A DNA stretch of 64,000 nt from G963720475 sp963720475 (GCA_963720475.1 OY970394.1:1922001-1986000); one strand, 5' to 3'. Shown: positions 8,651 to 16,745, numbered from the stretch's first letter. Made by a program: numbers and translations. The notes: a model not told the origin generated them from the sequence alone.

Positions 8651-8675
8651 GACCGCATCGTATGGAGCGCAGGCG

Positions 8676-9212
8676 CTACGCGGCGTGCGGTTCGACGCCC
8701 TGGCAGAGCGGCCCGAGCCGGGCGACGCCGAGGCGGACGCGGCTCTTGGCCGTCCCGAGCGGCACCGACACGCGGCGCGCGACCTCGGAAGCGGTCATGT
8801 CGCCGAAGAACGCGAGCGCCACCGCTTCGCGCTGCTTGGGCGGGACCTGGCGCAAGGCGTCCAGCAGGAGCGCGCGCTCGGACCGACGCTCGGCGGCGGC
8901 ATCGGGAGCCTCGAGCGCAGCCGGCCGGCCACCCCCGGATTGCTCGAGCCTGTCGCGGGCGCGGGTGGCCGCGTGGAGGGAGCGCCAGCGGTCGAGCGCG
9001 CGGCTGCGGGCGAGCAGGCGGAGGTAGCGGTCGAGCGTCCCCCGGGTGGAATCGAAGCGCTGCGGTTCGCGCCACAGGCGGATGAAAACCTCCTGCGCCA
9101 CGTCCTCCGCCTCGGCGGGGTCGTGGAGGACGCTGTTCGCAGCGGCGTGGACTTGCTTCCAATGCCGCTCATACAGCGTATGGAACGAAACGCTGTCGAG
9201 CCTTGCTGCCAT
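8676..9212 (-). CDS. ECF-family RNA polymerase sigma factor
   Basis: 178 residues, the usual ECF length. Region 2 (about 8-75) includes the 2.2 signature DPAEAEDVAQEVFIRLW and the 2.4 helix RYLRLLARSRALDRWR. Region 4 (about 120-170) is an HTH with LPPKQREAVALAFF-like spacing (VPPKQREAVALAFFGDMT) and SVPLGTAKSRVRLG. It most resembles SigK/SigE-like ECF factors that use membrane anti-sigmas. No RskA-type anti-sigma lies next to it; the adjacent SCP2-like and two-TM genes are not known anti-sigma families. A near-palindrome sits about 50-80 bases upstream. Confidence 0.92.
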   Translation of the reverse strand: MAARLDSVSFHTLYERHWKQVHAAANSVLHDPAEAEDVAQEVFIRLWREPQRFDSTRGTLDRYLRLLARSRALDRWRSLHAATRARDRLEQSGGGRPAALEAPDAAAERRSERALLLDALRQVPPKQREAVALAFFGDMTASEVARRVSVPLGTAKSRVRLGVARLGPLCQGVEPHAA

Positions 9213-9259
9213 ATCGGCAGCCTACGCCCGTGTCGCCGGTCGGACTAGACCCCGATCGG

Positions 9260-9294
9260 GCCTTATGCTCATAACCAGGAGTTATGCCTAAGGC
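9260..9294. repeat. imperfect inverted repeat at the LysR 3' end / sigma gene upstream region
   Basis: The left arm GCCTTATGCTCATAAC and the right arm (reverse complement GCCTTAGGCATAAC) flank a 5-base centre, with ATAACCAGGAGTTAT (9271-9285) as a perfect core. It overlaps the LysR stop codon (9288-9290) and lies upstream of the ECF sigma gene. There is no T-run on either side, so a classical intrinsic terminator is not favoured. A protein-binding site such as a LysR-type operator is an alternative. Confidence 0.5.
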
Positions 9295-10215
9295 GGATCG
9301 GCCAAACTGGCCTTGAGGTGCTCGAGCAGCGCCCGTGCCGTGGGGGCGAGCGTCTCCTCGGCGCCGAGCAGGACCGCGAACCGCCGTGTCAGCGCTGCGT
9401 CGGCGACCTGGCGGGCCACCATCTCGGAGTCGTCGTCGCCGATCGCAAAGCTCGACAGCAGCACCGGGGTGCCCTCGGCGATCGCCGTGTCGCGCGCCGC
9501 GCTCGTGGACCCGACCTCCGCAAGCGGGGGGTGCGAGCGCCAGCCCCGCCCGCTCGAGCTCCGCCTCGACCACCCGGCGAGTGTTGGCGCCGGGATCGCG
9601 GACGACGAGGGGGGTCTCGGCGAGGTCGCCGAGCAGGATGCGCTCGCGTTTCGCCCACGGGTGCTTGCGCGGGATGGCGACGATCACCTCGTCGTTGCAG
9701 AGTGGGACCTCGGTGAGCCCGTCGGTCGCGGAGTCCCCGTCGTGGTCGCTCACAGCCGCGATCCCGAACTCGGCGCGCCCGTCGCGGACGAGGTCGCGCA
9801 CGAGCACGGAGTTGGCGATGATCAGCTCGACCGAGAGGTGGCGCTCATGGCGCTGCTCGAACTCGACGAGCGGACGGGGGAGGACGAACTCGGCGATCGT
9901 GTGGCTCGCAGCCAGCCGCGTGGCGGGCTCGTCGCCGGAAAGCCCCGCCATCAGCTCGTCGATCGCCTCGGCCTGCACGAGCAGCTTGCGCGCCTCGACG
10001 TAGAGCCGCGTGCCCGCGGGCGTGGGGGAGACCCCCCGGGGCGAGCGGTCGAGCAGCCGTGCGCCGGCGACCGCTTCGAGCGTCCGCAGCCGCTTTGAAA
10101 GCGCCGGCTGGCTGACGCGCAGCAGGCGGGCGGCACGCCCGAGGCTGCCGAGATCGACGGCCGCGCAGAAGGCCCGCAGTTCGCCAAGTTCCGCCGAGCG
10201 GACGGGTTTGGCCAT
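9288..10215 (-). pseudogene. LysR-family transcriptional regulator, one-base frameshift
   Basis: The N-terminal winged HTH is intact (LGELRAFCAAVDLGSLGRAA, then VSQPALSKRLRTLE). The effector domain reads normally to about residue 228, ending ERAGLALAPP. A run of six G at 9526-9531 (plus strand) then throws the frame. Removing one G restores EVGSTSAARDTAIAEG, LLSSFAIGDDDSEMVARQV and a stop at 9288, giving a normal 308-residue regulator. The span of 928 bases is one over a multiple of three, as expected. It could be a sequencing error or a fresh null allele. It is divergent from the GHMP kinase gene. An ATAAC-type half-palindrome overlaps its start codon. Confidence 0.85.
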
Positions 10216-10228
10216 AACTCGAGCTTAG
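10214..10228. promoter_or_regulatory. possible LysR-type operator over the LysR start codon
   Basis: The sequence ATAACTCGAGCTTAG covers the LysR initiation codon and shares ATAAC-N5-(G/C)TTA with the perfect palindrome at 9271-9285. AT-rich words are rare in this GC-rich window, so the recurrence stands out. Autoregulation by LysR proteins from the intergenic region is common in the family. The assignment here is inference. Confidence 0.3.
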
Positions 10229-10303
10229 AACACCGGGGCCTCGGGCCGAGTGTGCTTCCAGCCCGTATGCTGCCGCGGTGAGAGCAGCTTCCCCAGGCGA
10301 CCC

Positions 10304-11296
10304 TTGAGCGGGATCTTCGCGCGCGCTCCGCTGAGGGTGTCGCTCGGCGGCGGTGGCACCGACCTGCCCTCGTACTTCACTCGCCACGGAGGCGTCGTCG
10401 TGTCGGCGGCGATCGACAAGTACGTGCTGATGCTGCTCAGCACGTCGCTCAAGTCGGGCCTGCGGCTGAAGCACCTCGAGTGGGAGGAAGTGGGCGAGGT
10501 CGACGACGTCGGGCACCCGCTGCTGCGGGAGGCGCTGCGCCTCCATTGGAACGGCGGGCCGCTCGAGCTCGCGTCGGTCTCCGACGTGCCGGCCGGAACC
10601 GGGCTCGGCTCGTCGGGGGCGTACACGGTGTGCGCCCTGAAAGCGCTAGCGGCGGCCCGCGGGGCCGGCTGGGACTCGCCCGCCGAGCTCGCGGAGGCCG
10701 CGTGCACCGTCGAGATCGACCGAGCGGGACGCCACGTCGGCAAGCAGGACCAGTACGCGGCCGCGTACGGCGGCATCAACGCGTTCACGTTCAACCCGGA
10801 CGGCAGCGTGATCGTGGAGCCGCTCGCGCTCGCGGACGACACGCTCACCGCTCTGGCCGAGCGCTTCCTCGCCTTCTACTCGGGCGGCGAGCGCTCCGCG
10901 TCGCGCGTCCTTGCCGACCAGGTGTCGCGCACCGTCGCCGGCGACGAGTCGGTCGAGCGGAACCTGCACGAGACCAAGGAGCACGCCCTGGCGAGCCGCA
11001 GCGCGCTCGAGCAAGGAGATCTCGACGGGTTCGCCGACTTGATGAACCGCCAGTACGCGACAAAGCGCGAACGCCTTCCTGCCGCGGTCACGCCGGCGAT
11101 TGCGCGCCTACGCGACGAGGCCCTCGGGGCGGGGGCGACGGGCGCGATGCTGATGGGCGCGGGGGGAGGGGGCTTCGTGCTGGCCTACGCTCCCGACCCG
11201 GAGGCGGTTCGTGGCGCGCTGGCGGCGAGCGGGGCCGTCGAGCTTCGTTTCGGGCTCGACATGGACGGTGCGGCAGTGGAGGCGTTCGGGCGATGA
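10304..11296 (+). CDS. GHMP-family sugar kinase (HddA-like heptose/fucose kinase relative)
   Basis: About 330 residues from TTG 10304 (LSGIFARAPLRVSL). A longer frame to GTG 10250 would add 18 unconserved residues. Motif 1 is APLRVSLGGGGTDLPSYF, the substrate loop typical of D-glycero-D-manno-heptose-7-phosphate kinase and fucokinase-like GHMP proteins. The ATP loop is VPAGTGLGSSGAYTV, and motif 3 is LMGAGGGGFVLAY. It probably phosphorylates a sugar or sugar phosphate. No other ADP/GDP-heptose gene is in the window, so the substrate stays open. It overlaps rnd by 4 bases (ATGA), an unusual pairing of sugar kinase and RNase. Confidence 0.85.
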   Translation: MSGIFARAPLRVSLGGGGTDLPSYFTRHGGVVVSAAIDKYVLMLLSTSLKSGLRLKHLEWEEVGEVDDVGHPLLREALRLHWNGGPLELASVSDVPAGTGLGSSGAYTVCALKALAAARGAGWDSPAELAEAACTVEIDRAGRHVGKQDQYAAAYGGINAFTFNPDGSVIVEPLALADDTLTALAERFLAFYSGGERSASRVLADQVSRTVAGDESVERNLHETKEHALASRSALEQGDLDGFADLMNRQYATKRERLPAAVTPAIARLRDEALGAGATGAMLMGAGGGGFVLAYAPDPEAVRGALAASGAVELRFGLDMDGAAVEAFGR

Positions 11297-12438
11297 CGCG
11301 CGCCCTGGCGGAGCGCGCGGTCGCAGCCGGCCGGCTCGCGATCGACACGGAGTTCGTCTCCGAGGGGCGCTACCAGGCGCTCCTATGCCTCGTACAGGTC
11401 GCCGCTCGCGCGGGCGAGGGCGACGAAGTCGTCACCGACGTGCTCGATCCGATCGAAGGCGTGGAGCCAGCGCCGCTCGCGGCGGCGCTCGCCGACGACG
11501 CGGTCGAGGTGATCGTCCACGCGGGCCGCCAGGACGTCGCGCTGATGCGGCGCGAGTGGAAGACCGAGGTCACCGACATCTTCGACACCCAGGTCGCGGC
11601 CGCATTCCTCGGCTACGGCGCCCAGGAGGGCTACGAGTCGCTCTGCCAGCGGGTGCTCGGCCTGCAGCTGCGCGGGACCGAGGGATTCACCCACTGGGAC
11701 AGGAGGCCGCTGACCGAGTCCCAGCTCAAGTACGCGCGCGAGGACGCCGCTCACCTGCTCGAGCTCGGCGAGGAGCTCCGGCGGCGCCTTGTCGACGCCG
11801 GCCGCCTCGAGTGGGCACGCGAAGAGTGCGTGGCGCTCGAGCGTTCAAGCGACGTCCGCGACCCGGACGAGGTCTATCTGCGGCTGCCGAAGCTCGGACG
11901 TCTGAACGCCGAGCAGCGCGGCGTCGCGCGCGAGCTCGTGGACTGGCGTGAGCACCGGGCGAAGGAGCTCGGGCGCCCGATCGGCTGGCTGGCGCCCGAC
12001 CAGGCGCTCGTCGAGATCGCTCGGCGGAGGCCTAGCTCGAAGCGCGAGCTAGAGGACATCCGCGGCGTCCCAAAGCGCACGCTGCACAAGCGCTGCGACG
12101 ACGTGCTCGCGGCGGTCGAGCGCGGCCGCGACCGCGATGCGCCCGCATCGGCCTCGGCGCGCGCGCGACCGGATCCCTCGGCCGCTCCGAAGCTCGCGCT
12201 CGCCGGCGCGCTCGTGCGCCATCGAGCGGCGTCGAACGACCTGGCGCCCGAATTGCTCGCGACTCAGGCCGACCTCAAGCGATTGATCGCCGATCAGGCT
12301 TCGAACGACGCCGAGCCCGACAGCCGCGTCCTCGACGGCTGGCGCCGCGACGTCGTCGGCGCCGAGCTGCTGGAGCTGCTGTCGGGGAAGCTAGCGCTGC
12401 GGGTAGGAAGCGACGGGGCGCTTATCGTCGAGCGCTGA
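11293..12438 (+). CDS. rnd: ribonuclease D (3'-5' exoribonuclease with HRDC domain)
   Basis: 381 residues. The DEDDy exonuclease residues are all visible: LAIDTEFVSE (Exo I, Asp and Glu), VIVHAGRQDVALM (Exo II Asp) and YAREDAAHLLEL (Exo III Tyr-x3-Asp). An HRDC domain (about 205-285) follows, including LVDWREHRAKELGRP and LEDIRGVPKRTLHK. RNase D trims tRNA 3' ends and other stable RNAs. The start is ATG 11293, inside the GHMP kinase stop. The reading frame extends upstream into that gene, but those codons carry no family similarity. Confidence 0.93.
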   Translation: MTRALAERAVAAGRLAIDTEFVSEGRYQALLCLVQVAARAGEGDEVVTDVLDPIEGVEPAPLAAALADDAVEVIVHAGRQDVALMRREWKTEVTDIFDTQVAAAFLGYGAQEGYESLCQRVLGLQLRGTEGFTHWDRRPLTESQLKYAREDAAHLLELGEELRRRLVDAGRLEWAREECVALERSSDVRDPDEVYLRLPKLGRLNAEQRGVARELVDWREHRAKELGRPIGWLAPDQALVEIARRRPSSKRELEDIRGVPKRTLHKRCDDVLAAVERGRDRDAPASASARARPDPSAAPKLALAGALVRHRAASNDLAPELLATQADLKRLIADQASNDAEPDSRVLDGWRRDVVGAELLELLSGKLALRVGSDGALIVER

Positions 12439-12488
12439 AAGGCGGCGCAATACCGCGCATTTGCGCGCGTGTCTTCCTCTGTGGTTCA

Positions 12489-12504
12489 CATAACCGATCT
12501 TATG
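12489..12504. repeat. short palindrome between convergent genes
   Basis: CATAACCGATCTTATG has perfect 5-base arms (CATAA/TTATG) and lies in the 82-base gap between rnd and the acyltransferase gene. It resembles the ATAAC palindromes at 9271 and 10214. There is no T-run. A small GC hairpin (GCGC-ATTT-GCGC) lies 25-30 bases to its left. Role unknown; it may be a regulator site or part of a bidirectional transcription end. Confidence 0.3.
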
Positions 12505-12520
12505 AGGCATTGGGCAGAAA

Positions 12521-13333
12521 TCAGCGCCGGCTACGGCGCATCCGCCCCTTTTTCTTCTTGCTCTTGCCGAGATGCGGCAGGGAAATGCCGGATTTCTTCT
12601 TGCCGCCGCCTCGCCGGCTGAGGGCGAAGGCGCCGAGTCCGACCGCGGCGGCGCCGGCGGCGATCAGGCCGGGATTCGAACGCAGGCGGCCGTAGGAGGA
12701 CTCGACCTCTGGCCAGAGGTCCTCGTCGAGCAGTTGTTGGGCCGTCTCGGGGGTCGGATCGAGCTGATCGACAGGGATCGGCGCCGAGAAGGCCAGTTGG
12801 ACGCGCTTCGGCTTCGGAATCGGGCCGATCCACATGTGATCCGTCCCGGTGATCGCCGTCGGTACGAGCACGGCGCCGGTTTCCAGCGCCATCCGCGTTG
12901 CCCCGCGCCGTGGCTCGCCGAGCGCCTCGGGGTCGCGCACACGGGTCCCCTCCGGGAATAACGCGAGTAGACCGCCCTGCCGGAGGATCTCGCGGGCGGT
13001 CTCGAGGGCGTCCTCATCGGCCTTCCCGCGCCTCACCGGGAAGGCGCCGAGGCGCACCAGCAGCTTGCCCCACGGGCCTTCGAAGAGCTCGCTCTTGCCC
13101 ATGAAGCGCAGGTGGCGCTTAGTCGCGAGGGCGATGAAGAAGGAGTCCCAGAAGCTCTTGTGGTTCGGCGTCACGATCGCGGCGCCCTCGGGCGGGATGT
13201 GCTCGGCGCCTGAGATCCGGAGGCGGAACCAGAGCCGCAGGACCGGCGTCAGGAGCGCCTTCACGAGCCGGTAGCGCCAGCGCGAGACGCCCTCGCGGGC
13301 GAGGGCGTGCGCCTCCTCATTGGTCATCGCCAT
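12521..13333 (-). CDS. 1-acylglycerol-3-phosphate acyltransferase family protein (PlsC-like)
   Basis: A 270-residue membrane-associated acyltransferase. Motif I is VTPNHKSFWDSFF (NHx4D catalytic dyad, about 53-65). Motif II/III is LFPEGTRVRDPEAL (about 124-137). These match the PlsC/LPLAT family, which acylates lysophosphatidate or related glycerolipids. The last 30 residues are an unusually basic tail (KKKSGISLPHLGKSKKKK) after a short hydrophobic Ala/Gly segment (LIAAGAAAVGLGAFAL). It lies 6 bases after the CrtC-like gene on the same strand, suggesting co-transcription. Confidence 0.9.
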   Translation of the reverse strand: MAMTNEEAHALAREGVSRWRYRLVKALLTPVLRLWFRLRISGAEHIPPEGAAIVTPNHKSFWDSFFIALATKRHLRFMGKSELFEGPWGKLLVRLGAFPVRRGKADEDALETAREILRQGGLLALFPEGTRVRDPEALGEPRRGATRMALETGAVLVPTAITGTDHMWIGPIPKPKRVQLAFSAPIPVDQLDPTPETAQQLLDEDLWPEVESSYGRLRSNPGLIAAGAAAVGLGAFALSRRGGGKKKSGISLPHLGKSKKKKGRMRRSRR

Positions 13334-13339
13334 CGGCGC

Positions 13340-14344
13340 TCAGCCGTCGGCGAAGGGCTGGATCTTCATCCCGTGGTCACGCTCGCGCATCCCGAGCTCG
13401 TACGCCGCGCCGCCGGAGAGCGTCAGCTGCAGCGGCTCACGATCGGGGCGCTGGACGTCGAGCGTCATGTCGGCGATCGAGCAGTTGACCGTGTTGTGTT
13501 CCGAGCCGTCGGGATCGGCGTAGATCCAGCCGACGAAGTTCTTGCGCTCCGACCCGACCCTCCCCCGGATCGTGATGTCCTTGCCGGGCAGCGTGAAGTC
13601 GCAACCGTCGGGTCGCTCGCGGACGTCGGTCGCGCGCGTTCGCTCTATCCCCCCCACGCGGTGGCGGATGCCGTCGAGGCACAGCACGCCGTTCCCGATC
13701 CAGGGCGTCGTCGCCGGGCCGATCTTGATCCGCCCGAGTCCCGCGTCGAACCAGGTGGAGCCGAAGCGGCCCTCGAAGCTCGTGCCGTGCATCCAGATCC
13801 AGCGCTCGGCGTGCTCGGCGCCCCAGTTGTGCCCCACCATTCCCGGCCAGCCCTCGAGCTGGACGGTGCGGTCCCCCGCCTTGACGGTGCCGCTGAAGAG
13901 GGCACCCGGGTACGGGCTGAGGAGCTTGGTGCGCGGGATCGGCTTCTCGTACATCCAGCTCCGAGGTAGGTGGTAGAGCGGCGGCTCGGACGACTCGAAG
14001 CGCAGGTCCCACGAGGCATCCAGCTGGTCCGAGGGGGCGCTGCCGACCGCGTGGCCGGGCTCGAAGCGGCTCTCGCCGATGTGGATGTAGTGGGCGGGGC
14101 CGACCCCGGTCTCGCCCGGTCCGTAGGTCGCCTTCGAGGCGACCGGTCCGTCGGCGCTGCCATCGAAGAGCGTGAACCAGAGCGATCCGTGCGGACTCCC
14201 CCCGGGCGCCTTGTGGATCGTGTGGCGGATCCACACGGCGAGCGGCGCGCTTGGATGGCACGCCTTGATGTAGAAGCTCTCGTAGTGCCCCTTCTTCGCC
14301 TCCACCCCGGGAAACCGCGCGCGCGTGACGAGCTCACCAGCCAT
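13340..14344 (-). CDS. lipocalin-like protein related to CrtC/tocopherol-cyclase families
   Basis: 334 residues from ATG 14344 (MAGELVTRARFPGVEAKKGH). An upstream frame extension to 14440 looks spurious because it reads through the divergent promoter. The protein is beta-rich with many Trp/Gly turns. GMVGHNWGAEHAERWIWMHG (about 195-214) resembles the GHNWG-type segment of hydroxyneurosporene synthase (CrtC/AttH-type lipocalin) and tocopherol cyclase-like proteins. Those families act on or bind hydrophobic isoprenoids. No carotenoid genes are nearby. Pairing with a PlsC-type acyltransferase gene suggests lipid metabolism. Family call moderate, substrate unknown. Confidence 0.55.
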   Translation of the reverse strand: MAGELVTRARFPGVEAKKGHYESFYIKACHPSAPLAVWIRHTIHKAPGGSPHGSLWFTLFDGSADGPVASKATYGPGETGVGPAHYIHIGESRFEPGHAVGSAPSDQLDASWDLRFESSEPPLYHLPRSWMYEKPIPRTKLLSPYPGALFSGTVKAGDRTVQLEGWPGMVGHNWGAEHAERWIWMHGTSFEGRFGSTWFDAGLGRIKIGPATTPWIGNGVLCLDGIRHRVGGIERTRATDVRERPDGCDFTLPGKDITIRGRVGSERKNFVGWIYADPDGSEHNTVNCSIADMTLDVQRPDREPLQLTLSGGAAYELGMRERDHGMKIQPFADG

Positions 14345-14420
14345 GCGGCGGAGCCTATTCCAGCGGGGCCCGCGGACGATGAGTTTGCCCGCCGCGACCG
14401 GTCTATTGGCTATACAACGA

Positions 14421-14426
14421 AGGAGG
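14421..14426 (+). promoter_or_regulatory. strong Shine-Dalgarno that decides the DUF1905 gene start
   Basis: A perfect AGGAGG lies 6 bases before GTG 14433 but directly abuts ATG 14427. The spacing favours the GTG as the initiation codon. A TATACA hexamer at 14411-14416 is a possible -10 element. Confidence 0.7.
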
Positions 14427-14432
14427 ATGAAG

Positions 14433-14702
14433 GTGGACAAGCGATTCGACGCAACGCTGGTGAAGAGCCCCGATCCGGGCGGCTGGACCTACGTCGTGAT
14501 GCCTGGCTCGGCCGATTACTTCGGCACGCGCGGCCTCGTGAAGGTGCGCGGGACGATCGACGGACGCCCCTTCCGTAGCTCGTTCATGGCGCTGGGCGAC
14601 GGCACGCACAAGCTGCCTGTCAAGGCCGAGTTGCGCAAAGCGATCGGCAAGCAGGAGGGCGACGAGGTGAGCGTTCGGCTGGAGGAGCGGCTCGAGCACT
14701 GA
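14433..14702 (+). CDS. DUF1905 domain protein
   Basis: 89 residues from GTG 14433 (MDKRFDATLVKSPDPGGWTY). The beta-rich sequence with WTYVVMPGSADYFGTRGLVK, VRGTIDGRPFRSSFMALGDG and HKLPVKAELRKAIGKQEGD matches the DUF1905 family. That family is a small barrel, often fused to or near YdeI/OmdA-type proteins. The molecular role is unknown. The stop overlaps the dinB start (TGATG), so the two are probably co-translated. Confidence 0.85.
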   Translation: MDKRFDATLVKSPDPGGWTYVVMPGSADYFGTRGLVKVRGTIDGRPFRSSFMALGDGTHKLPVKAELRKAIGKQEGDEVSVRLEERLEH

Positions 14703-15772
14703 TGGCGGGCGCGCGCCGCGCGATAGCTCACGTGGACATGGATGCGTTCTACGTGTCCGTCGAGCTCGCGCGGCGGCCCGAGCTGCGCGGCAAGCCGGTC
14801 GTCGTCGCCGGAAGCGGCCCCCGCTCGGTGGTTACGACGGCGAGCTACGAGGCGCGCAAGTTCGGCATCTTCTCGGCGACGCCCGCGGCCCGCGCGCGCC
14901 GCGCGTGCCCGGACGCGGTCTTCCTCACGCCCGACTTCGACGCGTACCGCGAGCGCTCGCGCGAGGTGATGGCCGTCTTACGTGAGCAGGTCGAGCGGGT
15001 CGAGGTCGCCGGACTCGACGAGGCCTATCTCGACCTGTCCGGGCTCGAGGCGCCGAAGGCGGCGGCGCGGAGGGCGAAGCAGGCGGTCACGGCTGCGACC
15101 GGGCTCGGCTGCTCGGTTGGTCTGGGGCCGAACAAGCTCGTTGCGAAGGTCGCGTCGGACGCCGAGAAGCCCGACGGCTTCGTAGTGCTCACGCGCGCGC
15201 AGGCGTGCGAGCGCTTCGCCGACGCCTCCCCCGGGTTGATCCCCGGCATCGGCCCTAAGACGCTCGACCGGTTGCGACGCGGAGGTGTCGAGACGCTGGC
15301 CGCGCTCGCCGAGGCCGATCAGGCCGCGCTCGAGCGGGTGTTCGGGCCCGATCGGGGTGGCTGGCTGAAGCGCGTGGCCCGCTTCGAGGACGCACGCGAA
15401 CTCGAGTTGAAACGGGTGCGCAAGTCCGAATCGTGCGAGACGACCTTCGACCGCGACCTACGGGATCTGGATGAGATGGTGCCGCCACTCGACGCCCTCA
15501 GCGCGCGGTTGTGCGAGCGGGTGGGGTCGAAGGGCCTCACCGGGCGGACGATCGGGATCAAGGTGCGCCTCAACGACTTCTCGATCCACACCCGCGTCCG
15601 CACGATCGAGGAGCCGACAAACGATCCCGGCGTCGTCAGCGGCGTTGCGCGCGAACTCCTCCGCACGTACGACCCGCCGCGGCCAGTGCGCCTCCTCGGA
15701 GTGAGGATCGCCGGCCTCGACACCGGAAGCCCCGTGCCGGAGAGGATCGGCCAGCTCGAGCTAGGCCCCTAG
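14702..15772 (+). CDS. dinB: DNA polymerase IV (Y-family translesion polymerase)
   Basis: 356 residues. The palm carries the metal-binding IAHVDMDAFYVSVEL (about 8-22) and VAGLDEAYLDLSGL (about 102-115; the usual Ser before -DEAYLD is Leu here, catalytic Asp-Glu kept). The thumb HhH segment is PGLIPGIGPKTLDRLRRGGV, and the little finger is about 235-345. The protein performs error-prone bypass synthesis. No LexA-type box was evident upstream, where it is coupled to the DUF1905 gene. It is followed by a strong bidirectional terminator. Confidence 0.95.
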   Translation: MAGARRAIAHVDMDAFYVSVELARRPELRGKPVVVAGSGPRSVVTTASYEARKFGIFSATPAARARRACPDAVFLTPDFDAYRERSREVMAVLREQVERVEVAGLDEAYLDLSGLEAPKAAARRAKQAVTAATGLGCSVGLGPNKLVAKVASDAEKPDGFVVLTRAQACERFADASPGLIPGIGPKTLDRLRRGGVETLAALAEADQAALERVFGPDRGGWLKRVARFEDARELELKRVRKSESCETTFDRDLRDLDEMVPPLDALSARLCERVGSKGLTGRTIGIKVRLNDFSIHTRVRTIEEPTNDPGVVSGVARELLRTYDPPRPVRLLGVRIAGLDTGSPVPERIGQLELGP

Positions 15773-15782
15773 CCGGGCACGA

Positions 15783-15816
15783 AAAAGGGCGCGAGCCTCT
15801 TGGCCCGCGCCCTTTT
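15783..15816. terminator. bidirectional intrinsic terminator
   Basis: The perfect 11-base stem AAAAGGGCGCG/CGCGCCCTTTT flanks a 12-base loop that can itself pair (GCC/GGC). A-runs on the left and T-runs on the right serve both strands. It lies exactly between the convergent dinB and RlpA-like genes. Confidence 0.88.
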
Positions 15817-15839
15817 CGCGTTGATGGTGTGGCGTTCGC

Positions 15840-16745
15840 CTAGTAGGCGGCCCAGACCGTTCCGACGTCGCCGAAGCCGAGCTTGCGCTTCAGCGCCGGG
15901 GTGAGGTCCCAGGCGCGGCCACCGACGAAGGGGCCGCGGTCGACCACGGTCGCCGTGGCGGTGCGGCCGTTGTACATCATCCGGACCTTGGTGCCGCACG
16001 GCAGCGACTTGTGCGCGACGCCGTACTTGGCGTGCGTGCCGCAGGCGGTACCTCCGCCGCCGCCGTACCACGAGGCCCCGCCCGGCGTGTACACGTTCAC
16101 ACGACCCGGGAAGGTCTTCGTCGAGCCGGCGTTCGCGGCGTCGCCGCCGAAGCGGACGCGCACGCGGTAGCTGCCGCCGCGCGAGAGCTTCCAGCTGGCG
16201 CTGTAGCGGCCACCCTTACCGGTGATCGCCTTCGCAGCGGTCTTCCAGCTGCCACCGCGCGCGGTCTGAACCACGATCGAGCGGCCCTTGAGGCCAGGCT
16301 TGACCTCGCCGCTGACGGTCGCGGTCTCGCCGCGCTTGAGGTGCTCGCTCGCCTTGACCGACAGGCGCGCGAGAACCGTCACACGCTGTGCCGCGCTCGG
16401 GTTGCGACCCTCGACGACGGCGCGGTAGGCGCCGCTGTGCTTGGCACGCGCGTGGTAGACGTAGATCCCGTCGGCGCCGGTCTTGGCGGTGCCGATCGAG
16501 GTGAAGCCCTCGCCACGTGGCGCGAACTGGATCGCCACCGGCTTGTTGGGGGCGTCTGCGCCGGCCTTGCCGCGCAGCTTGACGCTGCGACCGTAGTCGA
16601 GCTTCGACGCGTTGCCGCTAACGGCGATCGTGACGGGCTCGGCGGCGCCGGCAGGCGCAACGGCGCCGGCGGTTGTGGTTGCTATTGCGATTGTGCTCAC
16701 GCCCAGCGCGATCTTGCGCAGGCGCATGCGGACATGCGAATTCAA
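15840..16745 (-). CDS. secreted RlpA-like double-psi beta-barrel protein with Ig-like repeats
   Basis: 301 residues. An N-terminal signal peptide (KIALGVSTIAIATTTAGAV, cleavage near APAGAA) is followed by two Ig-like/Big-type beta domains (about 40-200) that share GxYxxxxxxxxxGxYRVxV spacing. The C-terminal RlpA-like barrel (about 215-301) has GGASWYGGGGGTACG, LPCGTKVRMMYNGRTATATV and VVDRGPFVGGRAWDLT. RlpA-like barrels act on or bind peptidoglycan; the catalytic Asp of lytic members is plausibly in the DRGPF/DLT motifs. The TTG at 16745 has a GGGAAG 5 bases upstream; ATG 16727 is the alternative. It is controlled by the c-di-AMP riboswitch just upstream. Confidence 0.88.
   Translation of the reverse strand: MNSHVRMRLRKIALGVSTIAIATTTAGAVAPAGAAEPVTIAVSGNASKLDYGRSVKLRGKAGADAPNKPVAIQFAPRGEGFTSIGTAKTGADGIYVYHARAKHSGAYRAVVEGRNPSAAQRVTVLARLSVKASEHLKRGETATVSGEVKPGLKGRSIVVQTARGGSWKTAAKAITGKGGRYSASWKLSRGGSYRVRVRFGGDAANAGSTKTFPGRVNVYTPGGASWYGGGGGTACGTHAKYGVAHKSLPCGTKVRMMYNGRTATATVVDRGPFVGGRAWDLTPALKRKLGFGDVGTVWAAY

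Noticed and set aside
10480..12438. A 652-residue protein with an N-terminal extension on RNase D
   Set aside because: The first 270 codons are the GHMP kinase gene in the wrong frame; the true RNase D start is ATG 11293.
12660..12690. A T-arm-like word (GTTCGAATCCCGGCC on the minus strand) suggesting a tRNA
   Set aside because: It lies inside the PlsC-like gene, coding RSNPGL, and no acceptor, D or anticodon stems surround it.
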